Source: Deferribacter abyssi (GTDB taxonomy: Bacteria; Chrysiogenota; Deferribacteres; Deferribacterales; Deferribacteraceae). Taken from it: a DNA stretch of 64,000 bases. The translations under genes were made by a program, and so were the position numbers. This document shows, one piece after another, positions 34,527 through 43,501 of the stretch. Location: positions 21,394 through 85,393 of the forward strand of contig NZ_JAQNCS010000010.1 in assembly GCF_049472655.1 (NCBI RefSeq), given 5' to 3'. The notes under the pieces were generated by a model, which was not told the DNA's origin, did no database searches, and saw only the letters and a list, made by a program, of their open reading frames with translations. Position 1 is the stretch's first letter. Each line of letters begins with the position of its first letter.

Positions 34527-35939
34527 ATGGAAGAATTTAAATATAAAGTGTTAGTTGTGGATGATGAAGATTATGTAAGAGATAGTTTAGATATTATTTT
34601 ATCCACAGAAGGATATCAAGTTGTAGGTGTTAGTAGTGGATTTGAAGCATTGGAATTGTTGAAGAAAAATTATTTTGATTTTGTCATTACCGATATTAAG
34701 ATGCCAGAAATGGATGGAATTACTCTTCTTCGAAAAATTAGAAAAGGGTATCCAGATTTACCAGTGATTGTTATGACTGGATTTCCTAGCATTGATAGTG
34801 CAATAGAATGTTTGAAAGAAGGTGCTTTTGATTATGTTACAAAACCGTTTAAAGTGGAAGATTTGATAAATAAACTTCAAAAAGCTGATGAAAATAGAAA
34901 GTTGAAGAAAGAAGTGGTAGAACTCAAACAATTATTAAAGATATATGATGCGGGTTTATTTTTCAATAAAACACTAGATCATGAAGAGATTTTAAATGGA
35001 ATGGAGAGAATGCTTTTTTCTGATTCACTAATTAGTGGTTGTTTTTTCCATATATTTACAAAAGCATTTAAAAAATCGTATAATCTTAGTGAAGATATAA
35101 AACATTATCTTGAAAATAGGTTTAGTTTTAAGAATGTTGCAAAACTTTTTTATGGGAAAAATATAATAAATGAGTCTGTGAAAATAAATGGTAAGGATGT
35201 AAATTTTCTTGTTGTTCCAATGTATTTTGAAAAATTTATTTGGGGGGTTTTTGTACTTGTAAATATTGGTTCAAAGGTATTTGACGTAATACATGAAAGG
35301 ATATATTCGATTTTTGTAAATCAATTTTCAATCGCATTGAGGAATTCTTACGCTTATGAAGAATTAGCAAAAGGTTATTTTGAAACTATTAATTCGTTGG
35401 CTGTGGCTGTTGATGCAAAGGATCATTATACGAGAGGGCATTCTGAGAATGTGAAAAATTATTCTTTAATGATAGTGGAAGAGTTTGGTTTTTCTGATAA
35501 TTTTAAAGAGGTCATGACTTATGCAGGATTGTTACACGATATCGGTAAAATAGGGGTTCCGACTCATGTTATTACAAAACCAGACAGATTGACTGATGAA
35601 GAGTTTGAAGAAATGAAAAAACATCCAATTTATGGCAAGGAAATCCTTGATCCAATTGAGTTTTTAGGAGATGTGCCTGATTATATTTTATATCATCATG
35701 AAAAGCTAGATGGTAGCGGTTACCCTTTTGGATTAACAGCAAATGAAATACCTCTTGGAGCAAAGATTTTACAGGTAGCAGATTCATTTGATGCTATGAC
35801 GACAGATAGAAGTTATAGAAAAAGGAGATCATTAACATGGGCTATGGAAGAGTTGGATAGATGTAGTGGGACTCAGTTTGATAGTGAGATTGTAAAAGTT
35901 TTTAAGTCGGCTATGAAAAAAAGGGGATTTAGATGGTAG
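34527..35939 (+). CDS. Response regulator with HD-GYP domain
   Basis: The N-terminal receiver domain has the acidic pair DDED (residues 12-15), the phosphorylated Asp56 in VITDIKMPEMDG, and Lys in VTKPF. After a linker of about 150 residues comes an HD-GYP domain: YTRGHSENVKNYSLMI, the metal site LLHDIGKIGVP, the HHEKLDGSGYP block, and AMTTDRSYRK. HD-GYP proteins hydrolyse cyclic di-GMP, so this could tie an input signal to motility. It lies directly after the flagellar genes and overlaps mqnE by 7 bases. Confidence 0.92.
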   Translation: MEEFKYKVLVVDDEDYVRDSLDIILSTEGYQVVGVSSGFEALELLKKNYFDFVITDIKMPEMDGITLLRKIRKGYPDLPVIVMTGFPSIDSAIECLKEGAFDYVTKPFKVEDLINKLQKADENRKLKKEVVELKQLLKIYDAGLFFNKTLDHEEILNGMERMLFSDSLISGCFFHIFTKAFKKSYNLSEDIKHYLENRFSFKNVAKLFYGKNIINESVKINGKDVNFLVVPMYFEKFIWGVFVLVNIGSKVFDVIHERIYSIFVNQFSIALRNSYAYEELAKGYFETINSLAVAVDAKDHYTRGHSENVKNYSLMIVEEFGFSDNFKEVMTYAGLLHDIGKIGVPTHVITKPDRLTDEEFEEMKKHPIYGKEILDPIEFLGDVPDYILYHHEKLDGSGYPFGLTANEIPLGAKILQVADSFDAMTTDRSYRKRRSLTWAMEELDRCSGTQFDSEIVKVFKSAMKKRGFRW

Positions 35940-36940
35940 ATGTGTTGAGCCATGACTTAATAGAGCTAGGAAATGAAGCGAATAGGATAAAAGAAGAAAA
36001 GTGGGGTAAAAAAGTTTTTTTTATTAAAAATATACATTTAAACTATACAAATATTTGTCTGAATAAATGTAAATTTTGTGCATTTGCAAAAGATGAGGGG
36101 GATGAGGGAAGTTATTCTATGAGTTTAGATCAAATTATAAAATATATTGGTGACAAAGGAGATGATGCAAGGGAAATTCATATAGTTGGAGGATTACATC
36201 CCCACCACTCTTTTGAATATTATTTGGATATGCTTAAAGCAATTAAAGAACATTATCCTGAAAAAACGGTTAAAGCTTTTAGTGCAGTTGAAATTGATTA
36301 TTTTAGTAAAATAAGTGAGTTGCCAGTAAGCAAAGTTTTAGCAATGCTTAAAAAGGCTGGTCTTGATATGATGCCAGGTGGAGGGGCAGAAATTTTTTCT
36401 AGTTCTGTTAGAAAACAGATTTGTCCAGAAAAAATTTCTGGAGAGAAATGGTTAGAGATTATGGAAATAGCTCATAAAGAAGGAATTAAAAGTAATGCTA
36501 CGATGCTATATGGGCATCTGGAAAGTGTGGATGACATATTAGAACACTTAGAGAAATTAAGAACTTTGCAGGAAAAAACAGGAGGATTTGTAGCTTTTAT
36601 ACCGCTAAGTTTTCATCCAGAAAATACTTTTTTGAGTTCCATGAAACCATCCACTGGTGTAGAGGATTTAAGAATTATATCTTTATCAAGAATTGTTTTA
36701 GATAATATCCCACATATAAAAGCTTATTGGGTGATGCTAGGTGAAAAGACTGCACAAGTAGCATTGAAATTTGGAGCAGATGATCTTGATGGGACAATTG
36801 TGAAGGAAAACATTACACACTCTGCAGGTGCTAGAAGTAAGGAAGGGTTAACATTAGACGAATTAGTGTATTTAATAAAATCGGCAAATTTAATTCCTGT
36901 GGAAAGAGATTCTTTTTACAATGAAATCAGAAGTTATTAA
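35933..36940 (+). CDS. mqnE: Aminofutalosine synthase
   Basis: MqnE is a radical SAM enzyme of the futalosine route to menaquinone. The cluster Cys residues are in CLNKCKFCAF. The blocks IHIVGGLHPHH, KAFSAVEIDYFSK, GGGAEIFSSSVR, NATMLYGHLE and FIPLSFHPENT fit MqnE better than the related MqnC. It is 335 residues and ends 20 bases inside the next gene. Confidence 0.88.
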   Translation: MVDVLSHDLIELGNEANRIKEEKWGKKVFFIKNIHLNYTNICLNKCKFCAFAKDEGDEGSYSMSLDQIIKYIGDKGDDAREIHIVGGLHPHHSFEYYLDMLKAIKEHYPEKTVKAFSAVEIDYFSKISELPVSKVLAMLKKAGLDMMPGGGAEIFSSSVRKQICPEKISGEKWLEIMEIAHKEGIKSNATMLYGHLESVDDILEHLEKLRTLQEKTGGFVAFIPLSFHPENTFLSSMKPSTGVEDLRIISLSRIVLDNIPHIKAYWVMLGEKTAQVALKFGADDLDGTIVKENITHSAGARSKEGLTLDELVYLIKSANLIPVERDSFYNEIRSY

Positions 36941-37736
36941 AGAAGTTGTTTTTGTTAATCCATCTCCAAATATGATTAAATTATCTAGAATTATTAAGAG
37001 AATGGGGTATAAAGTTATTTTTGCATCTACCGATTTGTATTTTCCTTGTTTTTTTGATTCTGCTTATTTATTAAATAATAAAATAACTAAGTTTAGTTTA
37101 TTATCAAACGGTAATTCAGATAAAAATGAAATTTACTATTTGTTTAAAAAAAGTCTATATAATAGATTAAAATTTTTTAGATTTAAAAAGAAATTTGGTT
37201 TTGATACTCTTACATTGTTAGAAAAAATAAAGTCTTTCAAAGAATCTCAACCTGTAGAAAAGTCAAAGACACAGAAATTTTCTGATATTCTGAATAATGG
37301 GAAGAATATCAAAGTGATATTTTCTTATCTTCCTAAACAGGAAATGTTAAGATTAGGTTTTAATGGGAATAATTATAGTATTTATAAAATAGAAGGAGAG
37401 TGGGAATTCATAAGTAACTTTCAAGAGTCTACTTTGTATATTTTGAAAGAAAATGAAATTGAAATTTTTAGATACGAAAACTATATTATTGTTAGGTCAA
37501 AAAATGCTAATTTAGAACAGAGTAAAATTTATAAATATCTAGATAAATATAATCTTGAATTTAGAAAAATTGGACAGATCATAGAAAATGGGAATCCTTG
37601 GGTTGAGAACAAAAAATTAGATGGGAAGCATTTTTTTTATATTAACGATTATAGCATCTTTAATTTTTCTATAAATATTTGGGACGACTGGTATGAAAAA
37701 TTAGCGAGGTTTATATGTACAGAAAAGCAGCGGTAA
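36921..37736 (+). CDS. Uncharacterised protein between mqnE and the Memo gene
   Basis: I do not recognise this 271-residue protein. It has no clear signal peptide or membrane helix. It is rich in Lys, Asn, Phe and Ile. The N-terminus (VVFVNPSPNMIKLSRIIKRM) could form a Rossmann-like beta-alpha unit, and the middle is basic. It overlaps mqnE by 20 bases and the next gene by 22, so it is likely translated with them. A role linked to the mqnE pathway is only a guess. Confidence 0.6.
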   Translation: MKSEVIKEVVFVNPSPNMIKLSRIIKRMGYKVIFASTDLYFPCFFDSAYLLNNKITKFSLLSNGNSDKNEIYYLFKKSLYNRLKFFRFKKKFGFDTLTLLEKIKSFKESQPVEKSKTQKFSDILNNGKNIKVIFSYLPKQEMLRLGFNGNNYSIYKIEGEWEFISNFQESTLYILKENEIEIFRYENYIIVRSKNANLEQSKIYKYLDKYNLEFRKIGQIIENGNPWVENKKLDGKHFFYINDYSIFNFSINIWDDWYEKLARFICTEKQR

Positions 37737-38506
37737 AAGGGTATTTTTATCCTGAAAACTCTAATGAACTGATAAGTTTTTTTGAAAATCATACTTATGG
37801 TGGTGAAAAAATAGATGGGGTTATGGCTTTGGTTCCACATGCTGGCTATATTTATTCAGGAGCTATTGCTGTTAAAACTATTTCTAGATTAAACATAAAA
37901 GATAAGATATTATTATTAGGTCCAAACCATACTGGATTTGGAGAAAAAATTGCTCTTTATCCAGAAGGAGCGTGGGAGACACCGTTTGGTGATGTGGATG
38001 TTTGTAGCACTTTAAATAATAAACTATTGAATATTTCATATATTAGTGAGGATATAATAGCTCACGTTAGAGAGCATTCTTTAGAAGTAGTATTACCTAT
38101 ATTAAAGTATTTTAAAAAGAATTTCAGCTTTTCTGCAATAACTATGATGCCTATGCGGTATGAGGAATGTATAAGTTTAGCTCGAGAAATTTATGAGAAT
38201 ATTAAAGATGAAGATGTTCTGATTATAGTGAGTTCTGATTTTAACCATTATGAAAATGCTGAGGTTACAGAGAAAAAAGATATGTTGGCAATTCAACAGA
38301 TTTTGAATTTAAATAGTAAGAAATTGTACGATACTGTTTTTGATAATAGTATAAGTATGTGTGGTATCTATCCTTTAATTGTGGGAATGGAGATTGCAAA
38401 GTTATTTAAAGCTGATAATGCATTACTTGTGGAGCATACCCATAGTGGGGTGATAAATAATGAGTTTTCTCAGGTGGTGGGATACGCAGGTATAATAATT
38501 TATTAA
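37715..38506 (+). CDS. amrB: Memo-family protein (AmmeMemoRadiSam system protein B)
   Basis: The Memo fold is related to non-haem iron dioxygenases. The sequence has the family blocks VPHAGYIYSG, LLGPNHTG, HSLEVVLPIL, SSDFNHYE and a late HTHSGV. It is 263 residues, a normal length. In many genomes it travels with an AMMECR1 gene and a radical SAM gene; neither is seen here. Its biochemical role is not settled. Confidence 0.88.
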   Translation: MYRKAAVKGYFYPENSNELISFFENHTYGGEKIDGVMALVPHAGYIYSGAIAVKTISRLNIKDKILLLGPNHTGFGEKIALYPEGAWETPFGDVDVCSTLNNKLLNISYISEDIIAHVREHSLEVVLPILKYFKKNFSFSAITMMPMRYEECISLAREIYENIKDEDVLIIVSSDFNHYENAEVTEKKDMLAIQQILNLNSKKLYDTVFDNSISMCGIYPLIVGMEIAKLFKADNALLVEHTHSGVINNEFSQVVGYAGIIIY

Positions 38507-38516
38507 GGGGGAATAA

Positions 38517-39383
38517 ATGAAGAAAATAAGAAAAGCAATATTACCTGTTGCAGGGTTTGGGACAAGGATGTTACCAGCTTCTAAAGCTATACCTAAAGAA
38601 ATGATTACTCTTGTTGATAAGCCACTTATCCAGTATGCAGTGGAGGAGGCTGTTAATTCTGGTATTGAAACTATAATATTTGTTACATCAAGGCATAAGA
38701 AGTCTATTGAGGATCATTTTGATAGATTTGTTGATCTTGAACAAGCTTTGAATAGGACTGGAAAAGAGGAAGAGCTGAACAAGATTATGTACCTTGCTAA
38801 TTGCTGTGAGTTTATTTCTGTAAGACAAAAGGAACAGAATGGGCTGGGGGATGCAGTTTACTGTGCTAAAAGTATTGTGGGGGATGAACCTTTTGCAGTA
38901 ATTTTACCAGATGACGTAATTTTAAGTAAAGAACCAGTGATTGGTCAGCTTGTTGAGCAATATAATGAAGTTGGAGGGAGTGTAATAGCTTTACAGGAAG
39001 TTGCGTATGAAAATACGTCAAAATACGGCATTGTATCTATTGAAGAAGAAGTAAAAGATAGGCTCTATAAGCTTAATGATATGATTGAGAAACCTGAAAA
39101 AAATCCTCCTTCAAACTTTGCAATTATTGGTAGATATATTTTAACGACCTCAGTAATGGAAAATATTGGGAACATTGAATGTGGGGCATTAGGTGAAATA
39201 CAGTTAACGGATGCCATAAGGGCAGAAGCTACAAAAGGTTTTGTTTATGGTTATAAGTTTAAAGGTGAAAGATTTGACTGTGGTAATGTAAGGGGTTATA
39301 TAGAAGCAACACTTAATTTTGCATTAGAAAGAGATGATTTGAGAGATTATGTGGTAGAGCTAATAAAAAATAAGTTCATATGA
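38517..39383 (+). CDS. galU: UTP-glucose-1-phosphate uridylyltransferase
   Basis: GalU makes UDP-glucose for polysaccharides and LPS. The nucleotide-binding start reads PVAGFGTRMLPASKAIPKEM, with PLIQYAVEEAVNSGIE, LPDDVIL and EKPEKNPPSNFAIIGRYIL following, as in the family. GGGGG lies upstream of the ATG. It is 288 residues, complete, and just before hsp20. Confidence 0.95.
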   Translation: MKKIRKAILPVAGFGTRMLPASKAIPKEMITLVDKPLIQYAVEEAVNSGIETIIFVTSRHKKSIEDHFDRFVDLEQALNRTGKEEELNKIMYLANCCEFISVRQKEQNGLGDAVYCAKSIVGDEPFAVILPDDVILSKEPVIGQLVEQYNEVGGSVIALQEVAYENTSKYGIVSIEEEVKDRLYKLNDMIEKPEKNPPSNFAIIGRYILTTSVMENIGNIECGALGEIQLTDAIRAEATKGFVYGYKFKGERFDCGNVRGYIEATLNFALERDDLRDYVVELIKNKFI

Positions 39384-39393
39384 GGAAATTTAA

Positions 39394-39813
39394 ATGAGCA
39401 ATGATCCTTTGACAAGGTTTAAATTAATTCATGGTTTTTTAAGTAGAGAACTAAATGACATGTTTGAGTTGTTAGATAGGGTTTTAAGTAAAAAGTCTTT
39501 ATTTGAAAGTAACTACCCTCTCATGGATGTTTTTGTTTATGATGATGCAATTAGAGTTTTGGTGGATTTGCCTGGTGTTAGACTTGAGGATTTTAAGGTA
39601 TATTTATATGAAAATAATCTGATTTTAGAGGGGTATAAATCAGATATCAAACATGACAATAAAAAAGTAACATATTTTCGTATGGAGAGGGATTTTTTCC
39701 CTTTTAGACGAGCGATATCTTTACCTGAAGATATTGATAAAGATAATGTTAAGGCAGCATTAAAAGATGGTGTTTTAGAAATTATTATTAATAGATTGAA
39801 GAGGGAGGAATAA
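39394..39813 (+). CDS. Small heat-shock protein, Hsp20 family
   Basis: The 139-residue protein has an alpha-crystallin domain (about residues 40-135) with VFVYDDAIRVLVDLPGVRLEDFKVYLYEN, the RDFFPFRRAISLPEDID motif and the A-x-x-x-x-G-V-L signature (AALKDGVLEII). It would hold unfolded proteins until other chaperones act. It overlaps lon by one base, a natural stress pair. Confidence 0.9.
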   Translation: MSNDPLTRFKLIHGFLSRELNDMFELLDRVLSKKSLFESNYPLMDVFVYDDAIRVLVDLPGVRLEDFKVYLYENNLILEGYKSDIKHDNKKVTYFRMERDFFPFRRAISLPEDIDKDNVKAALKDGVLEIIINRLKREE

Positions 39814-42146
39814 TGGAAAACTTAGAACATGAAATAAATATTCCGGAAGAGTTACCTTTATTACCTTTGAGGGATATCGTTATATTTCCTTATATGGTTT
39901 TACCTCTCTTTGTTGGTAGAGAATCAAGTATTGCAGCCATAGATGATGCTTTAAATAAAGATAGATTGATATTTTTAGCAGCTCAAAAAGAAGCAATGGT
40001 TGAATCTCCAAAAGAGGATGACATCTACAAAGTAGGCTGTGTTGCAATGATTTTAAGAATGTTAAAGCTACCTGATGGCAGAGTTAAAATTCTCGTTCAA
40101 GGGTTAAAAAGAGGGAAAATAGAAGAGTATATTGCAAAGGAGCCTTATTTTAAGGTTAAAGTTAAGCCCATAAGTGAGATTGAAGTAGAAAAAGATTTGA
40201 ATGTAGAAGCATTGACTAGGTATGTGAAAGAACAAATTGGGAGAGCTGTTAATCTTGGTAAACCAATGCTTCCGGATTTACTTGCTATTATTGATAGTAT
40301 AGATGATCCAGGAAAGCTTGCTGATGTAATTGTAGCTAATATTGGTTTGAAAATAAAAGAAGCTCAAGAAGTTTTAGAAATACAAAATCCAGTAGAACGT
40401 TTGAAAAAAGTTTCCGATTTCTTAAATAGAGAGATTGCAATATTAGAGGTTCAACAAAAAATTCTAAATGAAGCAAAAGGAGAAATTGATAAGAGCCAAC
40501 GTGAATATTTCTTAAAAGAACAGCTAAAAGCTATCAGGAAAGAACTTGGTGAAGAAGATGATTTTCAAAAAGAAATAGAAGAGTTTAAAAAGGGTATCAA
40601 AAAAGCTAGGATGCCTAAAAAGGTTAGAGAAGAGGCTGAAAAACAACTTGATAGATTGTCAAAAATGCATCCCGATTCTGCTGAAGCAACTGTTGTAAGA
40701 ACTTATCTAGAGTGGCTTGTGGAATTACCTTGGAGCAAAAGTAGTAAAGATAAGTTGGATTTAAAACATGCAAAACAAATACTTGATGAGGATCATTATG
40801 GATTAAAGGAAGTAAAAGAGAGAATTTTGGAATTTTTAGCTGTTCGAAAACTCAATCCTAACATGAAAAGCCCTATACTTTGTTTTGTAGGACCTCCGGG
40901 TGTAGGTAAGACTTCATTAGGCAAATCTATTGCAAGAGCAATGGGTAGGAAGTTTTATAGAATCTCTCTTGGAGGAATGAGAGATGAGGCCGAGATAAGG
41001 GGGCATAGGAGGACCTATATTGGGGCGATGCCAGGTAAAATTATTCAAGGTATAAAGAATTGTGGTACGAATAATCCCGTTTTTATGCTTGATGAAATAG
41101 ATAAAATAGGAATGGATTTTAGAGGAGATCCTTCTTCTGCATTACTTGAGGTTTTGGATCCTGAACAAAATTACGCTTTTGTGGATCACTATATTGGTGT
41201 GCCATTTGATCTATCAAAAGTACTATTTATAACAACTGCTAATTATTTGGATCCTATTCCACCAGCGTTAAAAGACAGAATGGAAATAATATATTTGCAT
41301 GGTTATACAGAAGAAGAGAAAATAAAAATTGCTAAAAAATATTTAATCCCACGTCAAGTTGTTGAGAATGGATTAAAACCAGAACAGATTAAGTTTACGA
41401 GGGTAGCTGTAGATAAAATAATTTCTGGATATACAAGAGAATCTGGCCTAAGAAATCTTGAAAGATTGATAGGAAAGGTTTGTAGGAAAGCTGCAAAACA
41501 GTATGCTGAGGGGAAAAAAGAAAAATTTCTAATTACAGAAACAGTTTTACAAAAATATCTCGGACCAGTCAGGTATTTATCTGAAGATGAGTTGAAAGAA
41601 AATGAAATCGGTATAGTAACAGGGCTTGCCTGGACTCCATTTGGTGGAGAAATACTGTTTGTTGAATGTACAAAGTATAAAGGTAAAGGCAACCTTATTC
41701 TTACAGGACAGTTGGGCGATGTTATGAAAGAATCTGCAAGAGCAGCTTTGACCTACGTTAGGTCTATTGCTTCAATACATGGAATAGATGAAGCAATATT
41801 TGATCAATATGATATACATATTCATGTACCTGCTGGTGCAATACCAAAAGATGGTCCTTCTGCTGGTATAACAATGGCTACGGCTATTTACTCTGTGTTT
41901 AAAGAAGTAAAGGCTAAAAAAGATGTTGCGTTAACAGGTGAAATTACTATTACTGGTAAAGTGTTACCTATAGGTGGGTTAAAGGAAAAGCTTTTGGCGG
42001 CAAAAAGACATAATATTAAAACAGTAATATTACCTAAAAAAAATGAAAAAGATTTGGTGGAGTTGCCTAAAGATATAAGAAAATCTTTAAAAATGGTATT
42101 TGTGGAAAAGTTTGATGATGTTTTAAAAGTTGCAGTTGAAGAATGA
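39813..42146 (+). CDS. lon: ATP-dependent protease Lon
   Basis: Lon degrades misfolded and short-lived regulatory proteins. It has the N-terminal substrate domain (LPLLPLRDIVIFPYMVLPLF), an AAA+ module with Walker A GPPGVGKTS and Walker B VFMLDEIDK, and a protease domain with the catalytic Ser in PKDGPSAGITMATA and Lys in TGKVLPIGGLKEK. At 777 residues it is full length. It is translationally linked to hsp20. Confidence 0.97.
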   Translation: MENLEHEINIPEELPLLPLRDIVIFPYMVLPLFVGRESSIAAIDDALNKDRLIFLAAQKEAMVESPKEDDIYKVGCVAMILRMLKLPDGRVKILVQGLKRGKIEEYIAKEPYFKVKVKPISEIEVEKDLNVEALTRYVKEQIGRAVNLGKPMLPDLLAIIDSIDDPGKLADVIVANIGLKIKEAQEVLEIQNPVERLKKVSDFLNREIAILEVQQKILNEAKGEIDKSQREYFLKEQLKAIRKELGEEDDFQKEIEEFKKGIKKARMPKKVREEAEKQLDRLSKMHPDSAEATVVRTYLEWLVELPWSKSSKDKLDLKHAKQILDEDHYGLKEVKERILEFLAVRKLNPNMKSPILCFVGPPGVGKTSLGKSIARAMGRKFYRISLGGMRDEAEIRGHRRTYIGAMPGKIIQGIKNCGTNNPVFMLDEIDKIGMDFRGDPSSALLEVLDPEQNYAFVDHYIGVPFDLSKVLFITTANYLDPIPPALKDRMEIIYLHGYTEEEKIKIAKKYLIPRQVVENGLKPEQIKFTRVAVDKIISGYTRESGLRNLERLIGKVCRKAAKQYAEGKKEKFLITETVLQKYLGPVRYLSEDELKENEIGIVTGLAWTPFGGEILFVECTKYKGKGNLILTGQLGDVMKESARAALTYVRSIASIHGIDEAIFDQYDIHIHVPAGAIPKDGPSAGITMATAIYSVFKEVKAKKDVALTGEITITGKVLPIGGLKEKLLAAKRHNIKTVILPKKNEKDLVELPKDIRKSLKMVFVEKFDDVLKVAVEE

Positions 42147-42175
42147 TATTATAAATGATTTTTTAAGAGGGAAAT

Positions 42176-42604
42176 ATTAGATTTCGTGATAAAATTAAGA
42201 GGCTGTTAGAAATAGATAGATCAGCTAATGTAGTTGCGTTATCTGCCGCTATTGGTACATTTATAGGGTTTTCCCCTTATTTTGGATTTCATACTGTCAT
42301 GGGCATAGCTGTTTCTTATATTTTTAATTTACCTATCTATCCTGTTATTTTAGGTGCTTATATTACTAACCCGATCACTGTTTTGTTTATTTATGCTTTT
42401 TGTTATAAAGTAGGATTAATTTTAACCGATATAAAGGTTAATATATCAATAGATTGGAAGCATTTGACTTTTCAGGATATGTTTAATAATGTAAAAGAAG
42501 TTTTTATACCTTTTTTTGTAGGAACTCATGTTGTAGGAATAATTGCAGCTTTTATTGTATATATAATTATTTTCTATATAGTGAAAAAATATAAAAATAG
42601 ATGA
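42176..42604 (+). CDS. DUF2062 membrane protein, no standard start codon
   Basis: The frame reads RFRDKIKRLLEIDRSANVVA, then AIGTFIGFSPYFGFHT, and several membrane helices, which matches the small DUF2062 membrane family. The first ATG (42299) would cut off the conserved first third. The frame is open up to 42167 and contains no ATG, GTG or TTG. ATT 42176 lies 5 bases after AAGAGG and gives 142 residues, the normal family size. Function is unknown. It is 29 bases after lon. Confidence 0.7.
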   Translation: MRFRDKIKRLLEIDRSANVVALSAAIGTFIGFSPYFGFHTVMGIAVSYIFNLPIYPVILGAYITNPITVLFIYAFCYKVGLILTDIKVNISIDWKHLTFQDMFNNVKEVFIPFFVGTHVVGIIAAFIVYIIIFYIVKKYKNR

Positions 42605-42608
42605 TAAA

Positions 42609-43493
42609 ATGGCTAAAATTATATCTGTAGCTAGTGGAAAAGGTGGCGTTGGCAAAAGTTTTTTTTCTGCAAATCTTGCTGTTTCCTTAAAAGAAAAAGG
42701 GAAAAAGGTTTTGTTGGTTGATGGAGATTTGGGAGGTGCTAATCTTCACAATTTTGTTGGTTTAAAAACTACAGGGGTAGGAATTTATAACTTTTTAAAA
42801 GAAAAATATAGCTTGGAAGATATAATTATAGATTCTCCTGCTGGAGTAAAGTTTATTGGAGGCGCCAGCGATATACTTGGTATGGCACATATATCAAATT
42901 ATGAAAAACTAAAAATTATTAATCAATTGAAGAGGACGAACTTTGATTATGTTATATTGGACTTGGGAGCTGGTACAAGCTATAATATGTTGGATTTTTT
43001 TAATTATTCAGAGAAGAAAGTTGTTATTATGAACAGTGAACCAACATCTATTGAGAATTCTTATGGTTTCATAAAAATCGCTTTATATCGTTTGATTGAA
43101 AGAAGCTTGAAAGGTAATCCTTTGCTAGAAAAAGTATTAAAACGATTAAGAAGTAGAAGTATGAATTACAAGAAAATTACTGATATAATTGACGATCTAA
43201 AAGTTTATGATTCTAAATCAATTCCTAGTGTTATGAATATAATAAATAGTTATAAAGTAGGACTGATTTTAAATATGCTAAAATTTAAGAAGGAATTAAA
43301 TGTTTTTTATGGTTTTGAGAATGTGGCTAATAAATATCTTGGGATTAAAGTTGAAAAGCTTGGATTTATACCATATGATATAAGTATACCAGAAAGTTTA
43401 AAAAGGTTAGAATGTTATTATAATAGCACAGATGAAAAATTTATAAATGAGTGTATTGATGATATTGCAAATAATATTTTGAAAAAATTGTGA
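42609..43493 (+). CDS. MinD/FlhG-like ATPase
   Basis: The deviant Walker A motif GKGGVGKS is at residues 10-17, with VDGDLGGANLH and a Walker B-like LDLGAG. This is the SIMIBI class that includes MinD, ParA and FlhG. FlhG sets flagellar number and place, and the neighbouring gene is chemotactic, so an FlhG-like role is the best guess. The terminal amphipathic helix expected for MinD is not clear. It is 294 residues. Confidence 0.75.
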   Translation: MAKIISVASGKGGVGKSFFSANLAVSLKEKGKKVLLVDGDLGGANLHNFVGLKTTGVGIYNFLKEKYSLEDIIIDSPAGVKFIGGASDILGMAHISNYEKLKIINQLKRTNFDYVILDLGAGTSYNMLDFFNYSEKKVVIMNSEPTSIENSYGFIKIALYRLIERSLKGNPLLEKVLKRLRSRSMNYKKITDIIDDLKVYDSKSIPSVMNIINSYKVGLILNMLKFKKELNVFYGFENVANKYLGIKVEKLGFIPYDISIPESLKRLECYYNSTDEKFINECIDDIANNILKKL

Positions 43494-43501
43494 GGTGTAA
43501 A

